Shown in pieces: positions 1-8,365 of a stretch of DNA of 64,000 nucleotides. The translations under genes and the position numbers were made by a program. The notes under the pieces were generated by a model that saw only the letters and a program-made list of their open reading frames with translations, was not told where the DNA came from and did no database searches. Positions within the stretch are counted from its first letter, which is position 1; each line of letters starts with the position of its first letter. Source of the stretch: Hymenobacter guriensis (GTDB lineage: Bacteria; Bacteroidota; Bacteroidia; Cytophagales; Hymenobacteraceae); contig NZ_JADWYK010000002.1 in assembly GCF_015773195.1 (NCBI RefSeq), positions 124,001-188,000 of the forward strand. Direction: 5' to 3'.

Positions 1-1
1 G

Positions 2-70
2 GAATACGGCGGCCGGTTTGCCCAGAGCGAGCAGTATCGCGCTGAGTTTCTGCGGCTGATAGGCCGGTAG
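2..70 (+). CDS. C-terminal end of an unidentified protein (5' truncated)
   Basis: An open frame enters from the left edge and reads 22 codons to a TAG stop; the end reads roughly EYGGRFAQSEQYRAEFLRL followed by IGR. That is too little to assign a family. It lies 60 bp upstream of the epimerase gene on the same strand, so the two could be cotranscribed. Confidence 0.45.
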   Translation, partial: EYGGRFAQSEQYRAEFLRLIGR

Positions 71-130
71 CGGCGCGGTTGCCGTTTTTGGTTGTAGCTT
101 GCGCGCCCAATTTTCCCACCCCGTTCGTTC

Positions 131-1069
131 ATGGCAACCCACGCGCAGGAAGCGGCCCGTAAAGTACTGATTGCCGGCGGCACCGGCCTGATTGGCACCC
201 GCCTCAGCGAAATGCTCATTGATGCCGGCTACGACGTAGCCCACGTGAGCCGCCAGTCGGGGCCCACGCACTACCGGCGTTTCCGCTGGGATTTGCGCGC
301 CGGCACCATCGACGAGGCCGCCGTGCCCTATGCCGACTATATTATAAACCTGGCCGGCTCCAGCGTTTCGGAAGGCAAGTGGACGGAGGAGCGCAAGCGC
401 GAAATCCTGGACAGCCGCCTGGGCGGCACCAACCTGCTGGTGCGGGAACTGCGCGAGCGGCAGCACCACGTGCGGGCCTTTCTGTCGGTGTCAGCCATTG
501 GCATCTACGGCGACGCCGGCAACCGGCTGGTAACGGAAGAAACGCCCCCGGCCCCAGCCAAGGACTTTCTGGCCGATGTGTCGAGGCGCTGGGAAGCGGC
601 GGCGCTGGCGGCTCAGGAGCAGGGCGTGCGCACCATCATTCCGCGGGTAGGCATTGTGCTGAGTACTGAGGGTGGCGCGCTGGTACCCCTGGCCCGCACC
701 GTAAAGATGATGGCCGGCGCGCCCCTGGGCTCGGGCCGCCAGTATATGTCCTGGATTCATCTGGATGACTTGTGCCGCCTGCTGATGCAGATGCTGGAGC
801 AGCCGCAGTGGCAGGGCATCTACAACGCCGTGGCACCCAACCCTGTCACTAACCAAACCTTCACCGAAACGCTGGCCGGGGTGCTGCACCGCCCGCTGGT
901 GCTGCCCAAAGTGCCGGAGTTTGGCCTGAAGCTGATGATGGGCGAAATGAGCGAAATCGTGCTGGCCTCGCAGCGGGTAAGCGCCGAGAAAGTGCTGCGG
1001 GAAGGCTTCACGTTTGAATATCCGGAGCTGAAGCCGGCACTGGAGTCCTTCTACGGAGAGGAGCTGTAA
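131..1069 (+). CDS. TIGR01777 family NAD(P)-dependent epimerase (YfcH/SulA-like)
   Basis: This is a 312-residue member of the extended short-chain dehydrogenase/reductase superfamily. The nucleotide-binding glycine motif GGTGLIG sits at residues 16-22 right after a first beta strand. The middle of the protein has the family pattern (INLAGSSVSEGKWTEERK, then SVSAIGIYG) and the C-terminal third matches the DUF1731 substrate-side domain. Length is normal for the family. No substrate is known for most members, so the physiological role is undefined; it is probably a cytosolic oxidoreductase or epimerase. A membrane protein gene follows 15 bp downstream. Confidence 0.88.
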   Translation: MATHAQEAARKVLIAGGTGLIGTRLSEMLIDAGYDVAHVSRQSGPTHYRRFRWDLRAGTIDEAAVPYADYIINLAGSSVSEGKWTEERKREILDSRLGGTNLLVRELRERQHHVRAFLSVSAIGIYGDAGNRLVTEETPPAPAKDFLADVSRRWEAAALAAQEQGVRTIIPRVGIVLSTEGGALVPLARTVKMMAGAPLGSGRQYMSWIHLDDLCRLLMQMLEQPQWQGIYNAVAPNPVTNQTFTETLAGVLHRPLVLPKVPEFGLKLMMGEMSEIVLASQRVSAEKVLREGFTFEYPELKPALESFYGEEL

Positions 1070-1084
1070 GCCTAGCGGAAAATA

Positions 1085-2305
1085 ATGCGGACACTCGCAC
1101 GGTTTCTTTTGGGGTGTCTGCTTTTTTGCCTGGCTTATTTAAACTACCGGCTGCATTACCAGCCCAAACTGACGCACGTATCCGGTGGCCTCGTCAATGA
1201 GGACGTGCTCAATCAACTGCGGTTTTTGCAGGAGCGTATGCACAACGGCGCCCCGGCCGATATGCAGAAAGTGTACCCCGAAGGCTTCGTTTATCTACAC
1301 GCGCTGTATGGCCTATCTTGCCTGGATCTGACGGCGCACCTTCCTCAGTCCAGCCCTGTGAAACAATGGGCACTAACCGAGGCGGCCTGGTCCATTGACG
1401 AAATTGACTCCCCTTCCGCACGGCTGATCTTTGATGAGGACTTGCCCTTGCCCTATGGCGCCTTTTATCAGGGGTGGCTGACCTACCTGGAAGGACGCTA
1501 CCTAGCGGTACAGCCCCCAGCCCAGCGCCCGCCCGACGTGGTTGCCCGTTACCGAAGCCGCTGCGCGCTTATTGCCCAGGCCCTCCGGCAACATTCCAGC
1601 CCTTACCTGGAAACATACCGCGGCGCTGCTTGGCCCGCCGATGCGGTTGTATGTGTAGCAGCCCTGGCGGGGCACGACCGGCTGTTTGCGGCCCAATACC
1701 AACCGGAGTTGCGGCAATGGCTCTCAGCAGCCAACACCCATTTGGATTCTTTGGGTATGATTCCGCACGCGGCTGATGCCCAAACCGGGCACGTGCTGCA
1801 GGCCGCGCGGGGCTCTTCCCAAAGCCAACTGCTCAACTTTCTGATCGAAATTGATTCGGTATATGCCCGGCAGCACTTCAACCGCTACCGCCAGCATTTT
1901 CTGACTACCCGCCTTGGCCTACCGGGCATCCGCGAAGCCGCCAACGATACCGCAGATGTAGCTGACATCGACTCTGGCCCGGTTATCCTAGGTATTGGCG
2001 GGGCGGCATCCATTGTTGGCCGACGCACCATGCAGCGCTACGGCGACACCACTACAGCTGTAGGGCTCCGCAATAGTATTGAAGCATTCGGAATGCCATT
2101 TCAAATCCGCTGTCAGAAGCGGTACGTTTTCGGGCAGTTGCCTATTGCGGATGCTTTTATTGCCTGGAGCAATGCGCTGGAAAACAACCGAACGATTACG
2201 AATGGTACCAACTGGCGTCTCAACTTTCACCTGGCTTCGTCAGTGCTGGCCTTGGTACTCTACTGGATTATGCGCCGCTTGGGCTACCGACCCACAACTG
2301 TTTAA
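1085..2305 (+). CDS. Membrane-anchored alpha/alpha-toroid protein, possibly linalool-dehydratase-like fold
   Basis: A 406-residue protein with an N-terminal hydrophobic segment (residues about 5-21) and a C-terminal one (LASSVLALVLYWIMRRLG), so probably held in the inner membrane at both ends. The centre is helical with recurring aromatic segments (YGAFYQGWLTYLEG; HFNRYRQHF; DIDSGPVILGIGG). The order of these blocks recalls linalool dehydratase/isomerase and related (alpha/alpha)6 barrels, but this is recalled similarity, not a search. I cannot name a catalytic residue or substrate. It starts 15 bp after the epimerase gene, suggesting cotranscription, and its TAA abuts the stop codon of the convergent ponA gene with no spacer. 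Confidence 0.6.
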   Translation: MRTLARFLLGCLLFCLAYLNYRLHYQPKLTHVSGGLVNEDVLNQLRFLQERMHNGAPADMQKVYPEGFVYLHALYGLSCLDLTAHLPQSSPVKQWALTEAAWSIDEIDSPSARLIFDEDLPLPYGAFYQGWLTYLEGRYLAVQPPAQRPPDVVARYRSRCALIAQALRQHSSPYLETYRGAAWPADAVVCVAALAGHDRLFAAQYQPELRQWLSAANTHLDSLGMIPHAADAQTGHVLQAARGSSQSQLLNFLIEIDSVYARQHFNRYRQHFLTTRLGLPGIREAANDTADVADIDSGPVILGIGGAASIVGRRTMQRYGDTTTAVGLRNSIEAFGMPFQIRCQKRYVFGQLPIADAFIAWSNALENNRTITNGTNWRLNFHLASSVLALVLYWIMRRLGYRPTTV

Positions 2306-4684
2306 TCAAAGGCTATCCGGCACGGCAATGGCGCCGCTGTTGATTTGCTCCAGCAGGTTGTCGGCCGCAATGGTGTCGATGGCTACGGCTTCGCGGCGGC
2401 GGCGCGGCTCCTCGGTGTAGCACACGTACTTCTTGTTGATTTTAACCGTGGGTTTCGGGAAAGGTCCCATGGTGATGTCCAGGTTTTTGTCCTGGTAGAG
2501 CTTCTCCATGTAGGTACCGAAGATGGGCAGGGCCATGCGGCCGCCTTCGCCCTGCTGGGTCCGGAAGAAGTGGATGCTGCGGTCTTCACCACCTACCCAC
2601 ACACCCGTCACCAGGTCCTTGGTCACGCCCATGTACCAGCCGTCGGAGTAGTTGGAGGTGGTCCCGGTTTTGCCGCCGATCTGGTTGTCTTTTTTCCACA
2701 GCTCGTACTCCCACAGGGCCTGCGAGGTACCGCCGGGCTCGTCCATACCGCCACGCAGCATGTAGAGCATCAGCCAGGCCGTTTCGGGCGAAATCACACG
2801 CTTTTGCTGGGGGTCAAACTGCTTGATGACGTTGCCGTTGCGGTCTTCGATGCGGGTAACAAACATAGGCTCCGTGCGGAAACCCTGGTTGACGAAGGTG
2901 CCGTAGGCATTCACCATCTCGTACACGCTCACGTCGCCGGCCGAGCCAAGGCCGATGCTGGGCACCGGCAGCAGCTTGCTCTTGATGCCCACTTTGTGCG
3001 CGTATTTGGCCACGTTGTCCCAGCCCACCAGCTCCGTGAGCTGAGCCGTTACGGAGTTCACGGAGCGGGCCATGGCGTGGCGTAGCGTCATGTTGATGCC
3101 GGTGTACTCGCGGGTTACGTTGTCGGGCTTCCACTCCATAGGCTTGCCGTCTTCCACGTAGTTGATGGTCACGCGCTGGTCCCGGATCCGGTCGCAGGGC
3201 GTGTAGCCGTTGTCGATGGCCGTGAGGTACACAAAGGGTTTGAAAGTGGAGCCTGCCTGGCGCTTGCCCTGCTTTACGTGGTCGTACTTGAAGAACTTGT
3301 AGTCGAGGCCGCCCACCCAGGCTTTCACCTGGCCGGTGAAGGGGTCCATCGTCATCATGCCGGCGTGCAGGAAGTGCTTGTAGTACGCCAGCGAGTCGAG
3401 CGGCGACATGACCAGCGTGGTATCCCCGTCGCCCTTCCAGGTGAATACCTTGATGGGGCGCTTACGGTGCAAAGCCGAGTCGAGCAGATCAGGGCGGCCG
3501 GGGTAGCGGGCGGCCAACTCCTTATACACATCGGTGCGCTTCATCTGGGTTTCGATGAAGTTCGGAATTTCCTTGCCGTCCTCATCCACCCAGGGGTTGG
3601 AGTCCCGATTGCGCCAGAAGTTGTCGAAGGAGCGCTGCAGCACTTTCATGCGCTTCTGCACGGCGTCTTCGGCGTGGGCCTGCATCCGCGAGTCGATGGT
3701 GAGGTACACCTTCAGCCCGTCGCGGTACAGGTCGTAACCGTTCTTCTTACACCAGTCATTCACGAACTGGCTTACAGCCCCGCGGAAGTAGGTTTCGGGG
3801 CCATCCACGTGCTTTTCTACCTGGTACTGCAGGGCAATGGGCCTGGCCTGAAGCAGCTGCACGCTGTCTTTGGATAGGTAGCCGGCTTGGCCCATGCGCG
3901 CCAGTACCAGGTTGCGGCGTCGCTTAGCGGCCTCGGGGTGAAAACGGGCGTTGTAGGCAGTAGGCGCATTCACGGCCCCGATGAGCATAGCGGCCTGCTC
4001 GGGCCGCAGCTGGGCGGGCGTGGTGCTGAAGAAGGTTTTGGCGGCCACCTTCACCCCGTAGGACTGGGAGCCGTAATCGACGGTATTGAGGTAGAGGCGC
4101 AGGATTTCCTCCTTGGTGTAGCGGCGCTCCAGCTCCACGGCCGTGAGCCACTCCTTGGTTTTACTGATGATAGTGCCCACCACCGGCACGTGGCCCAGCA
4201 GGCCCACGTTTTCACCACGCCGAATCTGGTACAGGTTCTTGGCCAGCTGCTGGGTGATGGTGGAACCGCCGCCGCCGTTGTTGCCCGTTACCACGCCCGA
4301 TACGGCCCGGGCAATGGCCTTGGGGTCGATGCCGGCATGCTCGTAGTAGCGTACATCCTCGGTAGCTACCAGCGCTTTCACCAGCCAGGGCGACATGTCC
4401 TGTAAGGGCACGGGGGCGCGGTTTTCGCGGAAGTAACGACCAATCATCACCCCGTCGGAAGTAAACACCTCGGAGGGCTGCTCTACCTTGGGATTTTCCA
4501 GCTCTTCCAGGCTCGGCGACTTACCAAACAAGAAAAGGAAGTTGATACTGACCAGGATGGGGTACAGCAGGAACACGCCTAGGCCCACCACAAAAAAGCC
4601 CCAGATGAAGCGCGTCAGAACATTGGGCCAGCGCCGGCGCGGGCCGGCAGGAATGGTGGATTTCGACGAGTCAGGTGCGGGCAT
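2306..4684 (-). CDS. ponA: Penicillin-binding protein 1A, bifunctional peptidoglycan glycosyltransferase/transpeptidase
   Basis: A class A PBP of 792 residues that polymerises lipid II into glycan strands and crosslinks the stem peptides on the periplasmic face. A short cytoplasmic tail precedes one membrane segment (about 25-50). The GT51 glycosyltransferase domain has the catalytic Glu109 in ATEDVRYYEH and the GGGSTITQQLAKN block at 137-150. The transpeptidase domain has SxxK at Ser479-Lys482, SVN at 541-543 and KTG at 672-674. I chose the ATG giving MPAPDSSKST; the frame extends 28 codons upstream but that part lacks family character and would cover the likely promoter. Confidence 0.96.
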   Translation of the reverse strand: MPAPDSSKSTIPAGPRRRWPNVLTRFIWGFFVVGLGVFLLYPILVSINFLFLFGKSPSLEELENPKVEQPSEVFTSDGVMIGRYFRENRAPVPLQDMSPWLVKALVATEDVRYYEHAGIDPKAIARAVSGVVTGNNGGGGSTITQQLAKNLYQIRRGENVGLLGHVPVVGTIISKTKEWLTAVELERRYTKEEILRLYLNTVDYGSQSYGVKVAAKTFFSTTPAQLRPEQAAMLIGAVNAPTAYNARFHPEAAKRRRNLVLARMGQAGYLSKDSVQLLQARPIALQYQVEKHVDGPETYFRGAVSQFVNDWCKKNGYDLYRDGLKVYLTIDSRMQAHAEDAVQKRMKVLQRSFDNFWRNRDSNPWVDEDGKEIPNFIETQMKRTDVYKELAARYPGRPDLLDSALHRKRPIKVFTWKGDGDTTLVMSPLDSLAYYKHFLHAGMMTMDPFTGQVKAWVGGLDYKFFKYDHVKQGKRQAGSTFKPFVYLTAIDNGYTPCDRIRDQRVTINYVEDGKPMEWKPDNVTREYTGINMTLRHAMARSVNSVTAQLTELVGWDNVAKYAHKVGIKSKLLPVPSIGLGSAGDVSVYEMVNAYGTFVNQGFRTEPMFVTRIEDRNGNVIKQFDPQQKRVISPETAWLMLYMLRGGMDEPGGTSQALWEYELWKKDNQIGGKTGTTSNYSDGWYMGVTKDLVTGVWVGGEDRSIHFFRTQQGEGGRMALPIFGTYMEKLYQDKNLDITMGPFPKPTVKINKKYVCYTEEPRRRREAVAIDTIAADNLLEQINSGAIAVPDSL

Positions 4685-4733
4685 GCAAAGCAGATTAGGC
4701 GGCAGCCACGCCAGCTGGCGGCTACGGGAAACG

Positions 4734-4741
4734 CAAATATA
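4734..4741 (-). promoter_or_regulatory. Putative -7 promoter element for ponA
   Basis: Read on the minus strand this is TATATTTG, a full match to the Bacteroidota -7 consensus TAnnTTTG, about 50 nt upstream of the chosen ponA ATG. No convincing -33 TTG/TTTG is seen at the usual spacing, so this is a plausible but unproven promoter. Confidence 0.4.
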
Positions 4742-4859
4742 CCATTTGGGCCCAGCCAAGCGGTACACCTGGCGGGCAAATTCACGGCCCCGCCTCAGGC
4801 CCAGGTTTCAGTCCTCTTCGCAGGTCTTTTTGGAGGTGAAGCTTCCGGGTGTCTTTCTC

Positions 4860-5195
4860 CTACCCCCACCACACCCACACGGCGCAGCCCAGTACTACCA
4901 GTAACACGGCCAGCCCGCTAAAAGCCAGCACCACCGCATAGCCCAGCCACCGCCAGCCTCGGTGGGAAATACTGGCCGCCAGTCGCCAAAGCCACCAGAA
5001 GCCCAGCAAAGGCAGCAGCAAGAGGCAGAGCTGCACCACAAAGCGCGAGAGGGGCAGCGCCGCCGGCGTATAGGGCCACAACTCCTGCTGCCACCCGATG
5101 CTCCCAATGGCCAGCACCAGCACAACCAGCACCCACCAGAGCGCAACGGGTGCCAGGCGCAAGGCCCGGCCAGCAGCTTCCGGTAGATGAATCAT
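4860..5195 (-). CDS. Small integral membrane protein (second gene of cassette copy 2)
   Basis: A 111-residue, very hydrophobic protein with about three predicted membrane segments separated by short basic or aromatic loops (for example ASISHRGWRW). No family is recognised. It follows the 79-residue gene at 5229-5468 by about 33 bp on the same strand. The same order of genes is found again at 5590-6250, and parts look alike (a PxLPAAG/LPEAAG-type start, then a Trp-rich membrane helix), so I infer a diverged duplicate of the 138-residue protein. The last gene of this minus-strand run. Confidence 0.6.
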   Translation of the reverse strand: MIHLPEAAGRALRLAPVALWWVLVVLVLAIGSIGWQQELWPYTPAALPLSRFVVQLCLLLLPLLGFWWLWRLAASISHRGWRWLGYAVVLAFSGLAVLLVVLGCAVWVWWG

Positions 5196-5228
5196 AGCAG
5201 GGAGTGAAGAAAAAACGAAAATGACTCG

Positions 5229-5468
5229 CTAAACCTGCGCTGCCCAGGCCGCCCCGGCCGGCGACCATAAGATGAACAGCCCGAAGAGCAACCCTAGCAA
5301 CAGCAGCAGCAAAGCTCCCACGCCGGGCACCACGGTCGTTAGCAGACGGTAGCGGTGGTCGGGCTGGGCGGCGGTGCTTTCCTGCCAGGAAAGAAGCATA
5401 GCCAGCGCGGTTATATCGCCAATGGCTACCAACAGGGCCAGCAGGGAAAGAAACAGTTGCAGAAGCAT
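5229..5468 (-). CDS. 79-residue membrane protein, paralogue of the one at 6011-6250 (first gene of cassette copy 2)
   Basis: Starting at MLLQLFLSLL the protein is 79 residues, exactly the length of its paralogue at 6011-6250. Both run MLLQ, then a G-D-I-x-A-L-A motif in the first helix, a basic loop ending in RRLL or YRLL, then a poly-Leu helix (LLLLLLGLLF) ending in LWSP-G-A. Two transmembrane helices are expected. A longer frame exists upstream but the shared start supports this ATG. Function unknown; the pairing with a larger membrane partner suggests a two-component membrane unit. Confidence 0.65.
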   Translation of the reverse strand: MLLQLFLSLLALLVAIGDITALAMLLSWQESTAAQPDHRYRLLTTVVPGVGALLLLLLGLLFGLFILWSPAGAAWAAQV

Positions 5469-5589
5469 GATCGAGCGGTGGAAAGTACGAGGGCGCAACG
5501 ATGAGCACAATGCCGCGCCGCGCAGGGGCCATACATACTTAAAAACCTGGAAAACAGATTGCCCTGCTCCCATTCCATTTGCTATCAGC

Positions 5590-6006
5590 TTAGAAGCTCA
5601 GTTCGCCGGCCACGCAGTAGAGCATAAAGCCCAGCAGCATAAACAGCAGCCAGCCGCAGAGCATCACCACATGAAACAGCAGGCACAGCAGCAGCACAAA
5701 CCGGTACTTGCGCCGCACGGCCGGCCGGATGCGGGGCAGGGCCTGCAACACGGGCTTGGTAGCCTGCCGAAATACGACCCAGTTTGCCAGCGGTGGCAGC
5801 AGCGCCCAAGCCCACTCGCTATGCACCAGCCGCACGAGCTGATGGTGGGCCAGCGGCCATAGGTCCGGCAGCATCCACCACACCCACAGCACGGCGCACA
5901 CGGCCAGCAACACGCTCAGCGCCTCGCCCGCCGCCGGCAGCGCCGGCGGCCGCGGCTGGTAGCCGGACTGCAACGCCCGTTCCTCTACAATTTCCATATT
6001 GAACAA
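5590..6006 (-). CDS. Membrane protein (second gene of cassette copy 1)
   Basis: A 138-residue protein with an N-terminal polar segment (MFNMEIVEERALQ), then about three hydrophobic helices; the C-terminal pair (VLLLCLLFHVVMLCGWLLF and following) is strongly apolar. A second ATG lies three codons in. It begins 4 bp after the stop of the 79-residue gene upstream, indicating a shared transcript and probably coupled translation. It corresponds by position to the 111-residue protein in the second cassette. No known family recognised. Confidence 0.6.
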   Translation of the reverse strand: MFNMEIVEERALQSGYQPRPPALPAAGEALSVLLAVCAVLWVWWMLPDLWPLAHHQLVRLVHSEWAWALLPPLANWVVFRQATKPVLQALPRIRPAVRRKYRFVLLLCLLFHVVMLCGWLLFMLLGFMLYCVAGELSF

Positions 6007-6010
6007 CAGG

Positions 6011-6250
6011 TTAAAGGTCAGCCAGAATCGTGGCGCCCTCCGGCGACCAAAGCACCATCAGCGAAAACAGCAGCCCCAACAGCAAAAGCAGCAGCACGGT
6101 GCTGAGGGGCATCACGCCCGCCAGCAGGCGCCGACGACGGGTTCCGGGGTCGGGGGCGCGTTGCTGCCAGGTGAGCAGGCCAGCCAGGGCCACAATGTCG
6201 CCGGCGCACATGAGCAGGCCGCCAAGCGTGAGCGAGAATTGGAGGAGCAT
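6011..6250 (-). CDS. 79-residue membrane protein (first gene of cassette copy 1)
   Basis: Two predicted transmembrane helices flank a short Arg-rich loop (TRRRRLLAG). It aligns end to end and without gaps with the protein at 5229-5468: shared MLLQ start, shared central GDI motif, shared LLLLLLGLLF helix and shared LWSP ending. It sits 67 bp downstream of the DUF4153/DUF4173 gene on the same strand. No named family; the duplication and close spacing suggest it works in the membrane together with its downstream partner. Confidence 0.65.
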   Translation of the reverse strand: MLLQFSLTLGGLLMCAGDIVALAGLLTWQQRAPDPGTRRRRLLAGVMPLSTVLLLLLLGLLFSLMVLWSPEGATILADL

Positions 6251-6317
6251 AACCGTGAGCTTTTCAGGATGAGTGTGAGGTAATCCGGGGACTTTGCAGG
6301 AAGGCTGCCGGCCGCGG

Positions 6318-7925
6318 TTACAGCGCCTGGTAAGCCACCCAGTCGGCCCAGGTGTAGCTCGGCCAGTGCCGCTTCTTTTGCTGGCGCTTGAACTGCCCTA
6401 TGCGCTGTTGCAGGGTGGCGCGGGCTTCCACAGCGCTGAGACGACTGTAGCTGCCGTCGTAGAGCTGGTGCTTGAGTTTGTGCTGTTCCAGCTCTGCTGC
6501 GTGGGCCTGAAGCGTGGGCAGCACCCGATCGGGCATATCCAGCAGGAAGCCATAGTCCACGCTGATGAGCTGGGGACGCAGATTGTAGCGGGCTATCCAC
6601 ACTTCCCAGTTACCGGCCGCCAGCAAAAGCAGCACCACGTAGGCCGCCAGGCTGTTGAGGCGCACCAGCGCGAAAGTTGAGCGGCGCTGCCAGATTTTCA
6701 GGAGCATAGTGCCCAGCCCAAACAGCACCAGCAGCAGGAAGAAGCACACGCCCAGGCGCTTGTAGGCCAGCCCGGTGTACAGGATATAATAGTAGTTGCG
6801 CAGCCCTACCGAAACGGCCAGCACCACGTTCTGCAGCACCCACACCGTGGCCAGCCCGCGGAGCACCGGTAAACCCGGCTCATAGAAGTTGAGGTTACGG
6901 CGGAAAAACCACAGCAGAATCCCCATAGCCACCAGAATGCTGAAGATGAGCACGTAGGTACCTTCGTGCACAAACTGGGTAAGGTCAAAACCCGGCTCCC
7001 GCTCGAAGCCAAACCAGATCCAGTTGACGTCCACGCTGTTTACTACCAGCAGCAGCACGTTCACCAGCCCCAGCAAGCCTACAGCCACCAGGTATTCCTT
7101 GCGCAGGTCGAGGCTGCGCTGCTCCCGCCGCCGGAAGTCGGGCTGGCGCACGGCAAACGAGGCCACCCTATTCCGCTGCCGCTGCACAAACTCCGCGAAG
7201 CGCGACTCCCGGTCGGCGAAGTAGTGCACCGGTACGATGAGCAGCGCGGCAGCCGTGAGAGCCAGGCCCAGCAAGAAAAACAGCACGTGTGCGAAGGAGA
7301 AGTGCCAGAACAGGGATTCCACCCAATGAGCCACCACTTCTAATACTCGGTCTGCCAACGCCTCGTACTGCGGATTGGCTACCACGAACAGCACGTGAAA
7401 CAGGAACAGCACCATGAGAGGCACCAGCAGCAGTCGGGCGTAAAACCAGCTTCGCCGCACCTTTTCCCCTACGTTGGCCGGCAGGCGTAGCAGCGTAGGC
7501 AGCGCCACTAACACCTGCCCGGCGTTGGCCAGGGCCGTAAGCAACGCATTGCTCAGCAGCCGCAGGTGGGGCTGATTCAGGTAGCCCAGCCAGCAGGCCA
7601 ACGAGGCCACGCAGGCCAGCACAGCCGCGCCTGAGCCGTACCAGGCCACCAGCCCCGCACTTAGCAAAGTACCCGCCAGCAGCAGCCAAGTGTAGCCGGA
7701 GCGCCACTGCGGAGCATACCGGGGCAGGCCAGCTATAGTGGCAACCACCACTGCCACCGTGTACAGCAGCATGTTCAGTCCGGCGCGCTCGTGCCAGAAC
7801 AGCAGGTCAAACAGCACCGCTCCTACCGGCAAGGCCAGCTTTTGCAGAGCGGTGAGCACCAGTGCCGGGCGCAACGGGCCGGCCGCGGCCTTGTTGGGAA
7901 TAGCGTAAGCAGGCGTAGGGTACAT
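6318..7925 (-). CDS. Polytopic membrane protein, DUF4153/DUF4173 type
   Basis: A 535-residue protein with roughly ten or more hydrophobic helices over its first 430 residues and a soluble C-terminal region rich in Arg/Lys/Gln (about 440-535). The segment FDLTQFVHEGTYVLIFSI is typical of the DUF4153/DUF4173 families, often found next to winged-helix regulators in Bacteroidota (recalled, not searched). I start at ATG (MYPTPAYAI); a TTG two codons earlier is also possible. A palindromic operator-like site 35-51 bp upstream matches one before the gene at 8366-9004. Molecular function unknown. Confidence 0.75.
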   Translation of the reverse strand: MYPTPAYAIPNKAAAGPLRPALVLTALQKLALPVGAVLFDLLFWHERAGLNMLLYTVAVVVATIAGLPRYAPQWRSGYTWLLLAGTLLSAGLVAWYGSGAAVLACVASLACWLGYLNQPHLRLLSNALLTALANAGQVLVALPTLLRLPANVGEKVRRSWFYARLLLVPLMVLFLFHVLFVVANPQYEALADRVLEVVAHWVESLFWHFSFAHVLFFLLGLALTAAALLIVPVHYFADRESRFAEFVQRQRNRVASFAVRQPDFRRREQRSLDLRKEYLVAVGLLGLVNVLLLVVNSVDVNWIWFGFEREPGFDLTQFVHEGTYVLIFSILVAMGILLWFFRRNLNFYEPGLPVLRGLATVWVLQNVVLAVSVGLRNYYYILYTGLAYKRLGVCFFLLLVLFGLGTMLLKIWQRRSTFALVRLNSLAAYVVLLLLAAGNWEVWIARYNLRPQLISVDYGFLLDMPDRVLPTLQAHAAELEQHKLKHQLYDGSYSRLSAVEARATLQQRIGQFKRQQKKRHWPSYTWADWVAYQAL

Positions 7926-7959
7926 GGGCAAAAAGTGGAATGGTTGGTTATCTAAAAGA

Positions 7960-7976
7960 ACTTTGTATTACAAAGT
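7960..7976. promoter_or_regulatory. Operator-like palindrome upstream of the DUF4153/DUF4173 gene
   Basis: Perfect inverted repeat with 8-bp arms around one base (ACTTTGTA-T-TACAAAGT). The core CTTTG-N5-CAAAG and the flanking AAAAGAA are repeated upstream of the gene at 8366-9004, with only four differing bases in about 23. On the minus strand the arm TTACTTTG resembles a -7 box, so a bound repressor would block RNA polymerase. The winged-helix regulator encoded between the two sites is the obvious candidate ligand (inference). Confidence 0.6.
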
Positions 7977-7992
7977 AAACAGACAAAAAAAT

Positions 7993-8292
7993 TTAGCTTC
8001 CGCTCCGCAGCAATTTTTCCAGTGCCGTCAGGTGCTCCTGGAATGCCTTTTTTCCTTCCGCGGAGGCAGCATAGGTGGTATTGGGCTTCTTGCCAATGAA
8101 CTGCTTGCTGACGGCCACGTACCCCGCTTTTTCCAGGGCCGCTACGTGGCTGGCTAGGTTGCCATCCGTGAGGTCCAGCGCCTCCTTCAGCTCATTGAAG
8201 CTCACCACGTCGTTGGCCAGCAGCACGGCCATCACGCCCAGCCGCACGCGGTGGTCGAAAGCTTTATTGAGCGTGTGAATGACGTGTTTCAA
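7993..8292 (-). CDS. Winged-helix transcriptional regulator (PF13601-like)
   Basis: A 99-residue DNA-binding protein. Helices 1-2 carry NKAFDHRVRLGVMAVLL, the helix-turn-helix spans about residues 31-59 (FNELKEALDLTDGNLASHV), and the wing follows (SKQFIGKKPNTTYAAS) with a C-terminal dimerisation helix. This is the compact MarR/ArsR-like family common in Bacteroidota. The start is a TTG: the family motif begins within a few residues of it, and the next in-frame ATG (residue 21) would remove helix 1. It lies between two membrane protein genes that share a palindromic upstream site, so it probably regulates both. Confidence 0.87.
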   Translation of the reverse strand: MKHVIHTLNKAFDHRVRLGVMAVLLANDVVSFNELKEALDLTDGNLASHVAALEKAGYVAVSKQFIGKKPNTTYAASAEGKKAFQEHLTALEKLLRSGS

Positions 8293-8365
8293 GGTAGAAT
8301 TTCGCGACCAGCAGGCCGTAGGTACACAGGTAGAAAGCAGTGAGAAAGAAGCGGAGCCGGCAGTG

